DNA from: Sulfobacillus thermosulfidooxidans
GTDB lineage: Bacteria > Bacillota > Sulfobacillia > Sulfobacillales > Sulfobacillaceae
NCBI RefSeq assembly: GCF_001280565.1
Contig: NZ_LGRO01000002.1
Location: 434,001-498,000 of the forward strand
DNA: 64,000 nucleotides
Direction: 5' to 3'
The first letter of the stretch is position 1, and each line of letters starts with the position of its first letter. This document shows, piece after piece, positions 30,227 through 39,499 of the stretch. A model generated the notes under the pieces. The model was not told the origin of the DNA and did not search any database. It worked only from the letters and a program-made list of their open reading frames with translations. The translations under genes were made by a program, and so were the position numbers.

Positions 30227-31090
30227 TTACAGACCTTTCACCCACTGCGCCAATTTCTGACTTCCCCATAACACCAAGAAAACCGCTGCCAGCAGCACCA
30301 CACCAGTGGCAGCCGCTTCTTGATGGGCATCTGGCATGAGCCCCTCGGTTCTGACATACCATAAATGGACAGCTAAAGTTTCCCCTGGTGCCGACAAGGC
30401 GAAATGGTTTCCCACGTTGAGACCTGCTGTATAAATTAACGCGGCCGTTTCGCCCATCAAGCGGGCCACAGTCAAGCCTACCTGTTCAATCATATCCGCC
30501 AAGGCGACGGGTAAAATCAAATACCATATTGTTTGCCAGCGAGATGCTCCAAGAGCCCAGGATCCCTCCCGCCAACTTCCGGGAATACGCCGTAAAACGG
30601 TAATAAGAACCGATATAGCAAAGGGCCAATTGATTAGGGTCAAGGCCACAATGCCACTTTGGACGGATACCGGCCAGTGCCACCGGACTATGACCACATC
30701 CACGACAATGAGTCCAATTACCATAGTCGGCAAACTTAACAAGATTTGCAACCCTTGATCAAACCATCGGATAAGTGGGGAAAAATGATCATACTCAACC
30801 CGGTATATCGCAATCAAAAGTGCCAGGGGCAGCGAAATACCTTGACTAATGCCCACCATTGCAAGCGTATTGATCACTTCTGGCCCGATGCCTCCTCCCC
30901 CCAGTTCTTGAGGACGCAAGAATAAAAATTGTGGAGTGATACGAGAAGCGCCTTGTACAATCAAGGGAATGATCACCAGCAGCAAAAATCCTATCGCCAT
31001 GGCGCCTAGAATCGCCAGCAGGATATGAAATGTACGTCCTTGACGTGTCGGTTTCAACACTTTAGGCGGATGTAAAGGGGGTTTAGTCAT
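30227..31090 (-). CDS. pstA: Phosphate ABC transporter permease PstA
   Basis: Membrane subunit of the Pst importer with about six helices. The EAA-type loop appears as EGSWALGASRWQTIWYLILPVA, where the coupling helix contacts PstB. The late GETAALIYTAG is typical of PstA. The ATG at 31090 lies inside the pstC stop region (8-base overlap) with GAGGTG upstream, so it is better than the GTG three codons earlier. Confidence 0.95.
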   Translation of the reverse strand: MTKPPLHPPKVLKPTRQGRTFHILLAILGAMAIGFLLLVIIPLIVQGASRITPQFLFLRPQELGGGGIGPEVINTLAMVGISQGISLPLALLIAIYRVEYDHFSPLIRWFDQGLQILLSLPTMVIGLIVVDVVIVRWHWPVSVQSGIVALTLINWPFAISVLITVLRRIPGSWREGSWALGASRWQTIWYLILPVALADMIEQVGLTVARLMGETAALIYTAGLNVGNHFALSAPGETLAVHLWYVRTEGLMPDAHQEAAATGVVLLAAVFLVLWGSQKLAQWVKGL

Positions 31091-31931
31091 CTCGAACACC
31101 TCGAAGTCGGGATGTTATCCACACAATTCCGAGCATCAAGATCATGAGCCATAGGGCCATGAAATCGAGCACATGATGTCCCGCAGTTCCTGGTGGTAAT
31201 AAGGGAAGATCGGTAAGAAGCTGGGTCGTCAATGTCGCCGCAGGATGAAATATTGAAGTAAGGCGGGGTTGACCTCCAATCACCATCTGGACCGCAATCG
31301 TCTCCCCTAATCCCCGAGCCATGGCAATTAATGCCGCTTGAATAATACGGGGTCTGGCTGTAGGCAAGATAATAGCCCACAGCGTTTGATCTTCCGTGGC
31401 GCCTAAGGCCATCGATCCTTCAATATATGATGGCGGAACATGCCGTAAGGCTTCAAAGGACAAAATGCTAAACGTCGGCAAAATCATCAATGCCAATACC
31501 ACACTGGCGGAAAATGGGCCATAGCCGGATGTCCCGCTAAGACGTCTGATGCACGGCACAATTACCGTTAACCCCCACCAACCGTAAAGAACCGAAGGAA
31601 TGGCTACAAATAACGTTAAAAAGCGTATAAACTGTTTCTGCCACACTCCTCGCAATATTCTGGCTCCCAATACACTTAAAGCAAGACCCCAGGGTAAAAC
31701 CAGTACCAGGGCTAATACCGCCACCATAATGCTTCCAAGGATAAAAGACCACAATCCAAATTGCCCGTGCAAGGGACTCCAATGCGACGAAACGATAGGG
31801 GAAAGCCCGTGATGGCGGATAAATTGCCATGAACCCTGTACGATAATGCCCACGACAAAAAGCCATACCACCACAAACAGGGCAAGACTGAAATGGGTTA
31901 ATTGGTCCATGATTTTATCCATCGTTGTCAT
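31083..31931 (-). CDS. pstC: Phosphate ABC transporter permease PstC
   Basis: Second Pst membrane subunit, about six helices. The coupling loop appears as EGSMALGATEDQTLWAIILP, and GLGETIAVQMVIGG is the family's conserved later motif. 282 residues. Its ATG overlaps the stop of pstS by four bases. The reading frames pstS, pstC and pstA overlap in series, implying tight coupling. Confidence 0.95.
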   Translation of the reverse strand: MTTMDKIMDQLTHFSLALFVVVWLFVVGIIVQGSWQFIRHHGLSPIVSSHWSPLHGQFGLWSFILGSIMVAVLALVLVLPWGLALSVLGARILRGVWQKQFIRFLTLFVAIPSVLYGWWGLTVIVPCIRRLSGTSGYGPFSASVVLALMILPTFSILSFEALRHVPPSYIEGSMALGATEDQTLWAIILPTARPRIIQAALIAMARGLGETIAVQMVIGGQPRLTSIFHPAATLTTQLLTDLPLLPPGTAGHHVLDFMALWLMILMLGIVWITSRLRGVRDD

Positions 31932-32755
31932 GACGCGCCTCCCTGGGTAGGCTCCGGATAAATGCCAAATGCAGGACGACTAGGATCATGAGCGAGATAT
32001 TCCGCCAAATCCACGACCAAGGGTTCGGCATCTTCCCGGATGAAGATGGCAGGTTCTGCAAATAACACCCACTGTCCCGGATCATTTCTCTGGTAACAAT
32101 GATTACCTAGACACATAATGTGCAGATTATCTAAAGGCATGACCGCTTCCACATAGCCAATCGCACCCGGAGTTTCTCGCACGGTTTTCGCTACCGCACC
32201 ATTAGACAATTGAATAATAGCATGAGGCGAAAACTCGCTTCCGGCCAACAGTCTGGTTTGTACCACCTCACGGGCCCCAGAACTCAAAGGCCGGGACACC
32301 ACCACGATGGGGACATCTTGACCGCCAATTTGTCGCCAATTTTGAATGAGACCTTGAAACACTTGACGGGCTTGTTGCCATGATAGCCGCTTAATCCCCA
32401 CACCAGAATGCGCCACAATCACAATGGGAATCCGCCCTAAAGAATATCGCCGCAACGGGACGACAATGTAGCCAGGTGGAGGTATCACGTCCGCTATGGC
32501 CATCTCAACTTGTCCATTAGCTATAGCCTTTAAACCGGCATAAGATCCTCCCCCACTGATGGCCACATGAACACGACTATGCCCCCTTTCCCAATTTGGG
32601 AGCACCGCTTTCACATAGCCCATACACGAGCTCGCTCCCATAATCGTTAAACGCAAGATGGGATCTTGTGTGCGGAGCAAATGGATAACCCGAAGAGCTC
32701 CATAGAGCAATGGTCCGCTCAGTATGCCCATAACGAATTGCCGACGTGAAATCAT
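31928..32755 (-). CDS. pstS: Phosphate-binding protein PstS-like
   Basis: Periplasmic-side phosphate receptor of the Pst system, 275 residues. The N-terminus MISRRQFVMG is a twin-arginine-type motif before a hydrophobic segment, suggesting Tat export or anchoring rather than the usual lipobox. The ligand region has ISGGGSYAGLKAIANGQVEMAIADV and RPLSSGAREVV, as in PstS proteins. It is shorter than many PstS. It overlaps phoR at a single base and pstC by four. Confidence 0.88.
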   Translation of the reverse strand: MISRRQFVMGILSGPLLYGALRVIHLLRTQDPILRLTIMGASSCMGYVKAVLPNWERGHSRVHVAISGGGSYAGLKAIANGQVEMAIADVIPPPGYIVVPLRRYSLGRIPIVIVAHSGVGIKRLSWQQARQVFQGLIQNWRQIGGQDVPIVVVSRPLSSGAREVVQTRLLAGSEFSPHAIIQLSNGAVAKTVRETPGAIGYVEAVMPLDNLHIMCLGNHCYQRNDPGQWVLFAEPAIFIREDAEPLVVDLAEYLAHDPSRPAFGIYPEPTQGGAS

Positions 32756-34137
32756 TAATCATCGCGCTCACTCTCGAATTCTGGCAACCATAGCAAAAAT
32801 TCGGTGCCGACACCCACTGTACTTTTTACTTCTATGCGGCCGTGGTGGAGTTCCATGATATGTTTTACAATGGCTAAACCTAATCCGGTACCACCAGAAG
32901 CCCGAGAACGAGCACGATCCACGCGGTAAAACCGTTCAAAAATACGTGGAACATCTTGAGCCGGAATACCAATCCCAGTATCTTTCACCGAGATACCGAC
33001 CATATGATTAGGCACATCAAGTGCCATATCCAGGGTAATGCGTCCCCCAGCAGGCGTATATTGCACAGCATTGGATACCAAATTCATAAAGACTTCGGCT
33101 AAAAGATCGGGATCCCCGGCCACAAGAGGCATATGTGCCGGAATGTGATTTTCCAAGGTTAAACCGGCACTTTGGATACGGGGGGACAATTTGACGGTTA
33201 CAGACTCGATTAAGACCGGAACATCCACACCTTGGCGTCTCATGGGCATCGAGTGGTGTTCCATGCGAGATAATGTCAACAAATCATCGACCAAACGGCT
33301 CATCCGGGTGGCTTCCTCATGAATAAGTTCCAAAAACCGGCGTGCGGAAGGATCATCGGGATTATCCAACAATGTTTCTGTAAATCCCCGAATGACCGTT
33401 AAAGGCGTTTGTAGTTCATGACTTACGTTGGCCACAAAGTCCTGGCGCATTCGTTCAACCTGCTTTTGTGCGGAAACATTCCGAGCCACTAAAACGGCGC
33501 CAAGGCCGCCAATAGGCTGATTTAATGCCCCGACCGTTACTTCGACAACGAAACTATCATTATCGGGAGGACTCCATAAAACAGTATCTGTGCCTCCCTC
33601 CCGCGTTACTTTGGTCACGGCATCATCCAGGGCCATATCCCGAATCACTTCCAAAAGATGTTTGCCGGTTACGGGTTCATCACCCAATCCAAACAGTTCA
33701 TACGCCGCCCGGTTAATGAGAGTAATGGTCAAACCGTGCCCTAAAATAATAATACCGTTCGCCATACTACTCAGGATCGCTTCCAGACGCTCTTTATCCT
33801 GTTGCAAGTCTTCAGTACGTTCAGCTAAAACCTCTGCCACCCGGTTCATCCCATGCGCTAAAGAATCTAATGGATCGGCTTGATCGAGGTAAACTCGCGC
33901 CTGTAAATCCCCCGAAGCCCAGCGATCCACAGTTTCTGTTAGCTGGATTACCGTTTCATCAAGTAACCGGTCCCGGTGTCTTAACCATTCAGAAAAATGA
34001 AAAGCCCAAATCCACGCTACCGCGTAGAGAATAATGGCCTCGACGGGACCATGCGGTGTCCGCATAATCAGTCCTGCCAGGGTTGCAACAAGCAGAATTG
34101 CCAAAGGTAATAAAAAGCAGCGGTTGCATTTTTTCAT
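32755..34137 (-). CDS. phoR: Phosphate sensor histidine kinase PhoR-like
   Basis: Membrane histidine kinase of 460 residues. Two N-terminal helices with a very short outside loop (about residues 8-50) are followed by a HAMP-like region, a PAS domain (about 110-200), HisKA with FVANVSHELQTPLTVIRGF (phospho-His), and HATPase with NLVSNAVQYTP, DTGIGIP and GTGLGLAIVKHI. Like other PhoR kinases next to pst genes it probably reads the state of the transporter through PhoU rather than phosphate itself. It overlaps phoP by four bases. Confidence 0.92.
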   Translation of the reverse strand: MKKCNRCFLLPLAILLVATLAGLIMRTPHGPVEAIILYAVAWIWAFHFSEWLRHRDRLLDETVIQLTETVDRWASGDLQARVYLDQADPLDSLAHGMNRVAEVLAERTEDLQQDKERLEAILSSMANGIIILGHGLTITLINRAAYELFGLGDEPVTGKHLLEVIRDMALDDAVTKVTREGGTDTVLWSPPDNDSFVVEVTVGALNQPIGGLGAVLVARNVSAQKQVERMRQDFVANVSHELQTPLTVIRGFTETLLDNPDDPSARRFLELIHEEATRMSRLVDDLLTLSRMEHHSMPMRRQGVDVPVLIESVTVKLSPRIQSAGLTLENHIPAHMPLVAGDPDLLAEVFMNLVSNAVQYTPAGGRITLDMALDVPNHMVGISVKDTGIGIPAQDVPRIFERFYRVDRARSRASGGTGLGLAIVKHIMELHHGRIEVKSTVGVGTEFLLWLPEFESERDD

Positions 34138-34829
34138 AACTCTTTAAACCGATATCCCACTCCCCGCACCGTTTCAATAAAACGCGGTGACTGCAAATCC
34201 TCTTGTAATTTTTCCCGCAGATGGCGGATATGGACGTCGACTGTACGGGCATCGCCAAAGAAATCTTGTCCCCACACTTTGACCAGCAAATCATCCCGAG
34301 TGAATGCCCGTCCAGGGTTCTTCGCCAGAATCGATAACAATTCAAATTCTGTAAACGTCAACGGCAAAGGCGTCCCGTCCAGCAAAACCTCCCGTTTGTC
34401 AAATTCGATTTTCAAGCCATAATGTTCCACGACTTCGGGTTCTGTGGTATCTTTGTCCGCTGGCCGTTTCACTCGCCTGAGAATCGCCTTGACTCTGGCC
34501 ACCAATTCCCGCGGAGAAAAAGGCTTCGTCACATAATCATCGGCTCCCAGTTCCAATCCTAATATCCGGTCGAGTTCGTCTTTACGGGCTGTCAGCATGA
34601 TTACAGGAATGTCGGTTTCATGCCGAATTGAACGACACACATCAAGTCCTGAGAGTCCCGGTAACATGACATCTAAAACCACCAGGTCCGGTTTATCCTG
34701 CAAAGCGCGTTTGAGCCCTTGTTGTCCATCATATTCAGTAAGCACATCAAAGCCTTCACGTCTTAAATTGTAAGCCACTAATTCAACAATGGCTTTTTCA
34801 TCATCCACGACCAACACCCGTTGCGGCAT
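34134..34829 (-). CDS. phoP: Response regulator PhoP/PhoB-like
   Basis: OmpR-type transcription factor of 231 residues. The receiver domain has the acidic pocket (VDDEKA), phospho-Asp in LVVLDVMLPG, Thr in VIMLTARK and Lys in YVTKPFSPRE. The winged-helix DNA-binding domain (about 130-230) has TRDDLLVKVWG and RTVDVHIRHLREKL. It probably activates this operon when phosphate is scarce. GAGAGGAGG precedes the ATG inside the end of the upstream gene, a 29-base overlap. Confidence 0.95.
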   Translation of the reverse strand: MPQRVLVVDDEKAIVELVAYNLRREGFDVLTEYDGQQGLKRALQDKPDLVVLDVMLPGLSGLDVCRSIRHETDIPVIMLTARKDELDRILGLELGADDYVTKPFSPRELVARVKAILRRVKRPADKDTTEPEVVEHYGLKIEFDKREVLLDGTPLPLTFTEFELLSILAKNPGRAFTRDDLLVKVWGQDFFGDARTVDVHIRHLREKLQEDLQSPRFIETVRGVGYRFKEL

Positions 34830-35712
34830 GATGTCCTCCTCTCTCGACTTGGGAAGGTAAGACTCGTGACGACGATTCGCTCGTCAAAGTCTCAGAACGC
34901 GTCTTAAGCCTAAAATGCCTAGCTTCAACATCTAATGCCAGCACATTTAACGCCGTCATCTCCTCGATCGCCTGGCGAATATGCGTTTGTACCTCTTCCA
35001 ATAACGCAAATAACTGGAACTGACGACTCACGCCTAGTTCCACAGTAATACTCACTCCAGCAGGCGCACTTTGAACGACCACCCGGTAAACATGGGACAC
35101 ATCTCGACTTTGGCGTGCCGCATGAATGACAATCGCCGTAATCACGGTATCAGAAATATAAAATCGCCCCAATCCTGAATAGGTCGGACGCACAATCGAT
35201 TTTTCCACAAACACGGACCGGCCTTTGCGTCGAAAGATAAACCGCAATGGATCGATTAAGTATCCAGAAAAACTTTTCCGCACTTCCATCGTCGGAGCAG
35301 GAATCACATGCTTGCCTTGTTCTCGACGGATCTTTTGTGCTAAGGCCCGTTCCTCTGGGGACGCGACCGTTTCAATGGGAATCCACATCACCGAATCCGG
35401 GTCCAAATGGAGAGCATGCACAATATGGTTGACCATATTCACCGAGGTACCAAGAATCAATAAGGATGACAGGTTTAAGCGAGCAATCGCTTGACGGACC
35501 GAAGCCGCGTGCTCGGGATCAGAAAAAATGGCACGTTTCACAGCCGCGACCCGAGTCGCTTCCCGCTTCGCAGAATATCCCGCAACAATACGACCATCTG
35601 CAATTAATAGCCCATCATCGATAATCGCTTCGGCATTCTTTTCAATTGCCACCATTGAGGCTCGGTGGCTCTTACCTGTGCCACTCGGACCAATTAACGC
35701 ATAAATTTTCAT
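34801..35712 (-). CDS. P-loop NTPase fused to Asp23/Gls24-like domain
   Basis: A 303-residue cytoplasmic protein in two parts. Residues 1-165 form a nucleotide-binding region with Walker A GPSGTGKS (8-15), DDGLLIADGR and a kinase-like body. Residues 168-272 resemble the Asp23/Gls24 (DUF322) fold, with VFVEKSIVRPTYSGLGRFYI, VYRVVVQSAPAGVSITVELG and a helix ending IRQAIEEMTAL. Asp23 proteins are linked to envelope stress. A hypothesis is phosphorylation or nucleotide sensing; the function is unknown. It is the first gene of the Pho operon, overlapping phoP by 29 bases. Confidence 0.7.
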   Translation of the reverse strand: MKIYALIGPSGTGKSHRASMVAIEKNAEAIIDDGLLIADGRIVAGYSAKREATRVAAVKRAIFSDPEHAASVRQAIARLNLSSLLILGTSVNMVNHIVHALHLDPDSVMWIPIETVASPEERALAQKIRREQGKHVIPAPTMEVRKSFSGYLIDPLRFIFRRKGRSVFVEKSIVRPTYSGLGRFYISDTVITAIVIHAARQSRDVSHVYRVVVQSAPAGVSITVELGVSRQFQLFALLEEVQTHIRQAIEEMTALNVLALDVEARHFRLKTRSETLTSESSSRVLPSQVERGGHHAATGVGRG

Positions 35713-35816
35713 TCCTTAGTGCGGAACACCCCGAGCCTGCTGAAGGCTCCCTTCCCGCTCCTCCTTTTGTCGAAGGTATCTGGGTCCACCATGACCTATG
35801 ACCTGCCCACACAACT

Positions 35817-36950
35817 TCAATCGTTAAATAGGGTGGTTGACGAATCCATCGGTTCTTGTCCTGCCCGGACAACCAACTCGTGAACGAGTCTTTGACGCCA
35901 GGGCACGAATCGCCATTCAATGTGTTCGTGGCGCGCATGCGCTCCCTGCCCTACCGCTCCTAACCCGTCTAAGGTTGGTGTGATAGCCGCCGTAAAATTC
36001 CCATCGCTGGCGCCGCCCACATTAATTCCAGCTAATGGCTTCCCCCGCACGCTTTCCCAGATTTCCGCGGCTTGGCGAAACCACTGCTCCGCCACCGGAC
36101 CATGGTCCATTGGCGGCCGGTTAAACCCTCCTACGTACCGGGTTGAGGTCCTCGTGTCAAACTGAGGCGGCGCATTCAAAGTCTTTTCAATCCGCTCTTG
36201 CTCTTTTTGCGTTTTGACCCGGATATCGATTTCAGCAACCGCCGATGCTGCCACCACATTGGTCGTATTGCCCCCTTTGACCACCCCTACATTGATGGTT
36301 GTCCCAAGAACACGATTTTCTAAACTCGCCAGCCACAATATTTGTTGAGCCAATTCCCGAATGGCACTTGCTCCCTGATCCGGGTCGAGACCGGCATGGC
36401 TTTCAATGCCGGTAATCTCCATTCGGAAATTGCCAACACCGGATCGGCCAATTTTTAATGCACCTTCATTGCCTCCGGGCTCTAAAACGAGTGTCACCGA
36501 TGCCTTTCGAGCCTTCTCTTCAATTAGCTGTCGGCTCAGCGCACTACCAATTTCTTCATCTGGAGTAATCAACCAGCAAAAAGGAACATCGGCAGGCACA
36601 TCGTATAAAGCGCCGACGCCAATCACTAAACCGGCTTTCATGTCCAAAACGCCTGGTCCAAAAATGCGGTCTCCTTGTATCTGCAAGGGCATCGTCTTGA
36701 GAGTACCCAGCGGCCAGACGGTATCAGCGTGCGCCAGTAATAGGGGACCTTGGCGCCCAGGCATTATTCGGAAAATCTCAAGAATCGGACCATGCTCGGT
36801 AAAATGCCACTGGTATTGAAGAGAAAGAGGCTTTAAGGCGTCAAGAACCCGTTCCTGCACTTGGCGGATTCCTTGGACATACCGCGATGGCGATTCAATA
36901 TGCACCAAGTCAGCCAATAGCTTTTTCCCCTGGTTATCATCCCAAGTCAA
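35817..36950 (-). CDS. M20 family peptidase/deacylase (ArgE/CPG2 type)
   Basis: Zinc-dependent amidohydrolase of about 377 residues. Metal residues: His in LLAHADTVWP, Asp in GVLDMKAG, the general-base Glu pair in TPDEEIG, Glu in VLEPGG, and His in GQGAHARHEH. A dimerisation domain sits between. It stands behind an enolase-superfamily racemase and a GNAT, and in such clusters it removes the succinyl group from N-succinyl-L-amino acids. The start is probably TTG at 36950, ten bases after AAAGGAGG; the frame opens upstream at 37016 in the racemase gene. Confidence 0.82.
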   Translation of the reverse strand: MTWDDNQGKKLLADLVHIESPSRYVQGIRQVQERVLDALKPLSLQYQWHFTEHGPILEIFRIMPGRQGPLLLAHADTVWPLGTLKTMPLQIQGDRIFGPGVLDMKAGLVIGVGALYDVPADVPFCWLITPDEEIGSALSRQLIEEKARKASVTLVLEPGGNEGALKIGRSGVGNFRMEITGIESHAGLDPDQGASAIRELAQQILWLASLENRVLGTTINVGVVKGGNTTNVVAASAVAEIDIRVKTQKEQERIEKTLNAPPQFDTRTSTRYVGGFNRPPMDHGPVAEQWFRQAAEIWESVRGKPLAGINVGGASDGNFTAAITPTLDGLGAVGQGAHARHEHIEWRFVPWRQRLVHELVVRAGQEPMDSSTTLFND

Positions 36951-38106
36951 GTTCCGGAAACCTCCTTTTGAGGTTGAGATCATCCATGCCACCAGCAATT
37001 TTCCACGTTTCTTCATACGTACAGACTTCTTGCATACGCTTCGGATCCAAATTGACGCCGATGCCAGGACCCTTGGGAACGGTTAAGGTTCCATCACCAT
37101 TTAATACAAAAGGTTCTGTAATAATATCTTGCCAAAAATAGCGGTCACTCGCGGAGGTATCGCCTGGTAAGGTAAATCCCGCTAAAGTCGTTAAATGAAG
37201 ATTATGAGCCCGTCCAATCCCTGTTTCCAACATGCCCCCACACCATAGTGGAATATGATGCTGCCGGGCAAATGCTTCAATGGCTAATGACGGGCCATAA
37301 CCGCCTACACGCCCTACTTTTAAGTTAATGATGCCGAGCGCTCCTAATTCCCACGCTTTTCTAACATCATCAGCCGAATGAATGGACTCATCCAGACAAA
37401 TGGGAGTCGAAAGCGTTTTTGCCAACGTCGCGTGATCAACAATATCATCATAGGCAAGGGGTTGTTCGATCATCATCAAATGCAGGTCCTCAAAATCTTT
37501 GAAATGATCTCGCTCAGCGAGACGATAAGCCGAGTTCGCGTCGGCCATTATAGGAACCTCATCTCCAAGACGTGCGCGTAACATGCGCAAGGGGATTATG
37601 TCCCAACCCGGTCGAATTTTGATTTTCAGTCGTCGGTAGCCTTGCTTCCAATAGGTTTCTGCGACGGAGCCTAGTTGTTCGAGATTGTCTTGAATGCCAA
37701 TGGATACCCCAACAGGAATCCGGTCTACCTCACGACCTCCTAACAAACGATACAAAGGCTGGCGCTCAGATTTGGCAAACCAGTCCCATATCGCCATTTC
37801 CACAGCCGCTTTCGCCATGCGATTGCCGCGTATACTTTGTAAGCGGACGGAAATCTCCCGAGGGTCCGTGATGTCTCCTTGTAAGCGGGGAATAATGGCA
37901 TCACGGATGGCGTAATAGACGGATGCATGGGTTTCCTCACTGTATAAGGGCCAATCCGATGCTACCGATTCCGCATAGCCTTCAATGCCGTCTCCGCGCA
38001 CCGTAATGATCCACGCACGCTTTGTGTCTTCGCGGCCAAAGGAAGTGGCAAAGGGTGTTTTCAACGGCAGTGAAATGAATTGTAATTGAATTTCTTCTAG
38101 ACGCAT
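36937..38106 (-). CDS. N-succinylamino acid racemase / o-succinylbenzoate synthase family
   Basis: Enolase-superfamily enzyme of about 389 residues. The catalytic KxK is in LKIKIRPGWD, the metal ligands are ADANSAY, MIEQPL and CLDES, and the second catalytic Lys is in INLKVGRVGG. WCGGMLETGIGRA is typical of the NSAR/OSBS group, which can racemise N-succinylamino acids and make o-succinylbenzoate. With no other menaquinone genes here and a GNAT and an M20 enzyme adjacent, the NSAR role is favoured. AAGGGGAT precedes the ATG at 38106; the longer frame lacks a site. Confidence 0.85.
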   Translation of the reverse strand: MRLEEIQLQFISLPLKTPFATSFGREDTKRAWIITVRGDGIEGYAESVASDWPLYSEETHASVYYAIRDAIIPRLQGDITDPREISVRLQSIRGNRMAKAAVEMAIWDWFAKSERQPLYRLLGGREVDRIPVGVSIGIQDNLEQLGSVAETYWKQGYRRLKIKIRPGWDIIPLRMLRARLGDEVPIMADANSAYRLAERDHFKDFEDLHLMMIEQPLAYDDIVDHATLAKTLSTPICLDESIHSADDVRKAWELGALGIINLKVGRVGGYGPSLAIEAFARQHHIPLWCGGMLETGIGRAHNLHLTTLAGFTLPGDTSASDRYFWQDIITEPFVLNGDGTLTVPKGPGIGVNLDPKRMQEVCTYEETWKIAGGMDDLNLKRRFPELDLG

Positions 38107-38110
38107 ACAT

Positions 38111-38836
38111 TTATCCCCTTCGCGTTTCTCGAGTCTCGCCGAGCCTTGGTTTATCACTGCATACATAACATAATCGTCCTTGAGGCGATCTCGCCAGCCC
38201 CAGCACCGAAAAGGCATCTTGTGAAAACTGGGTCACGTAATATTCAGCCCACCACATGGCCTTAGAAGGGTCTTGTTGACGTAATACCGCTATATTTTCC
38301 GGAATCGGGATAAGTTTCTTGGCCGTCTTGTTCGATGTCGCCGGCCAATTCGGATTAAGCCCCACAAAAAAGCGATGAGTAGGCCATGCCCCATTAATCG
38401 CGTCATGTAACACACCATAATAGTTGGGATAAAATTCTAAAACTCGAGCTTTTAATATACCGAGATTTAACTGGGCGTTACGCCGTTGCAGAGGATCAAA
38501 AGTCCATCCTACAAACTCATATCCTTGGTCCAGGGCCCATTTCAACTGATACGATTTCATTTGCCGGCCAATACCTTGACTGCGGTAGGGGGGTAACACC
38601 GCCATCATATGGGAATGCAAATACCATAACCCATGATACCGGGCCGGAAAAGCAGCGGACATGGCAATCATGTTATGTTCCTCATCATATGCCCCTAAAA
38701 TGAGTCCCCCGTGATCCGCAAATACCCTTAATAAACTCACAGGCGTACTATGTCCATGGCGCCACACGTTTTGTTCAATATGCAGAACTTGTTGCAATTC
38801 CTCGTCCGTCTGTAACGACCGAATCGTCACGGGCAT
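38111..38836 (-). CDS. GNAT family N-acyltransferase (COG3375-like)
   Basis: A 241-residue GNAT protein with the CoA-binding signature PPYRSQGIGRQMKSYQ (Q/RxxGxG/A) and a following Trp-rich segment EFVGWTFDPLQRRNAQLNLG. It stands five bases before the racemase gene. In the published Geobacillus case such a protein is the succinyl-CoA:D-amino acid N-succinyltransferase that makes the racemase substrate; here that is inferred from context. GGACTGGAGT lies before the ATG. Confidence 0.78.
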   Translation of the reverse strand: MPVTIRSLQTDEELQQVLHIEQNVWRHGHSTPVSLLRVFADHGGLILGAYDEEHNMIAMSAAFPARYHGLWYLHSHMMAVLPPYRSQGIGRQMKSYQLKWALDQGYEFVGWTFDPLQRRNAQLNLGILKARVLEFYPNYYGVLHDAINGAWPTHRFFVGLNPNWPATSNKTAKKLIPIPENIAVLRQQDPSKAMWWAEYYVTQFSQDAFSVLGLARSPQGRLCYVCSDKPRLGETRETRRG

Positions 38837-38851
38837 ACTCCAGTCCTCAAT

Positions 38852-39331
38852 TCACGCATATGGTAGAAGTTGTTGAATAATGCGAGCCGTTGCTCCCCAA
38901 ATTGTGCCGATATCACTTCGATATGCTATGCCGTAAGGGCCCTTGTAACATCCAGCTCGGAGATCTCGCCAAGAAATCCAAACCGCTTCAGTCACCTCTT
39001 GGGGATTAGGGGTCAACGCAACCTTGTGAGAAGTGGCAACAAGCCAAGGCCATATCCAATATTTCGACGCCTTTACGACGACCGGAGTTAGACATCCCAA
39101 GCACTGAGTGGCTGTCAATAAAATTCCGACTTCCTCTTCAGTTTCTCGCATTGCCGTCTCCCATAGGCTTTCATCCCCGGCCTCCCTTTTCCCGCCGGGA
39201 AAACCCATCTCGAGGGGATGTTCCTTCATCCATGAAGGCCGCTTAATAAAGAGCATCCACCAATCATCTTGATCATAAGCAACAAGTACACTTACCGAAG
39301 CGGCTTTAAATCCCAAGGGTGGCTCCCACAC
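38852..39331 (-). CDS. Nudix hydrolase, CoA pyrophosphatase-like
   Basis: A 159-residue Nudix protein. The Nudix box reads GFPGGKREAGDESLWETAMRE then TEEEVGI, with Asp where most have Glu in the Gx5E part, as is common in CoA/acyl-CoA diphosphatases. The role may be hydrolysis of CoA derivatives, which would suit the CoA-using GNAT 15 bases downstream, but this is inference. The start is GTG with AGGGAG before it. It lies next to the IS element. Confidence 0.8.
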   Translation of the reverse strand: MWEPPLGFKAASVSVLVAYDQDDWWMLFIKRPSWMKEHPLEMGFPGGKREAGDESLWETAMRETEEEVGILLTATQCLGCLTPVVVKASKYWIWPWLVATSHKVALTPNPQEVTEAVWISWRDLRAGCYKGPYGIAYRSDIGTIWGATARIIQQLLPYA

Positions 39332-39376
39332 GTTTTTATCTCCCTAACATAAACCCTTCACTATTATTTTAACCTG

Positions 39377-39425
39377 ATGCGGCAAGAAGTCTCCTATCCT
39401 CTCTAGGTGGGAGATGAATTGCCGC
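39377..39425 (+). repeat. IS605-type left-end hairpin
   Basis: GCGGCAA pairs with TTGCCGC, enclosing an imperfect TCTCCTA/TAGGTGGGAGA stem. TnpA of this family recognises such subterminal hairpins in single-stranded DNA. Confidence 0.65.
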
Positions 39426-39499
39426 CTTCAAAGCATTGCTTACAACATACACATCGTCATGGTATAACCAGTTGTATAGTTGTATTTGACGGTGATGCT

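Noticed and set aside
35672-35938. Minus-strand frame of 88 codons between the M20 and P-loop genes
   Set aside because: It overlaps both real genes in another frame and has no family pattern.
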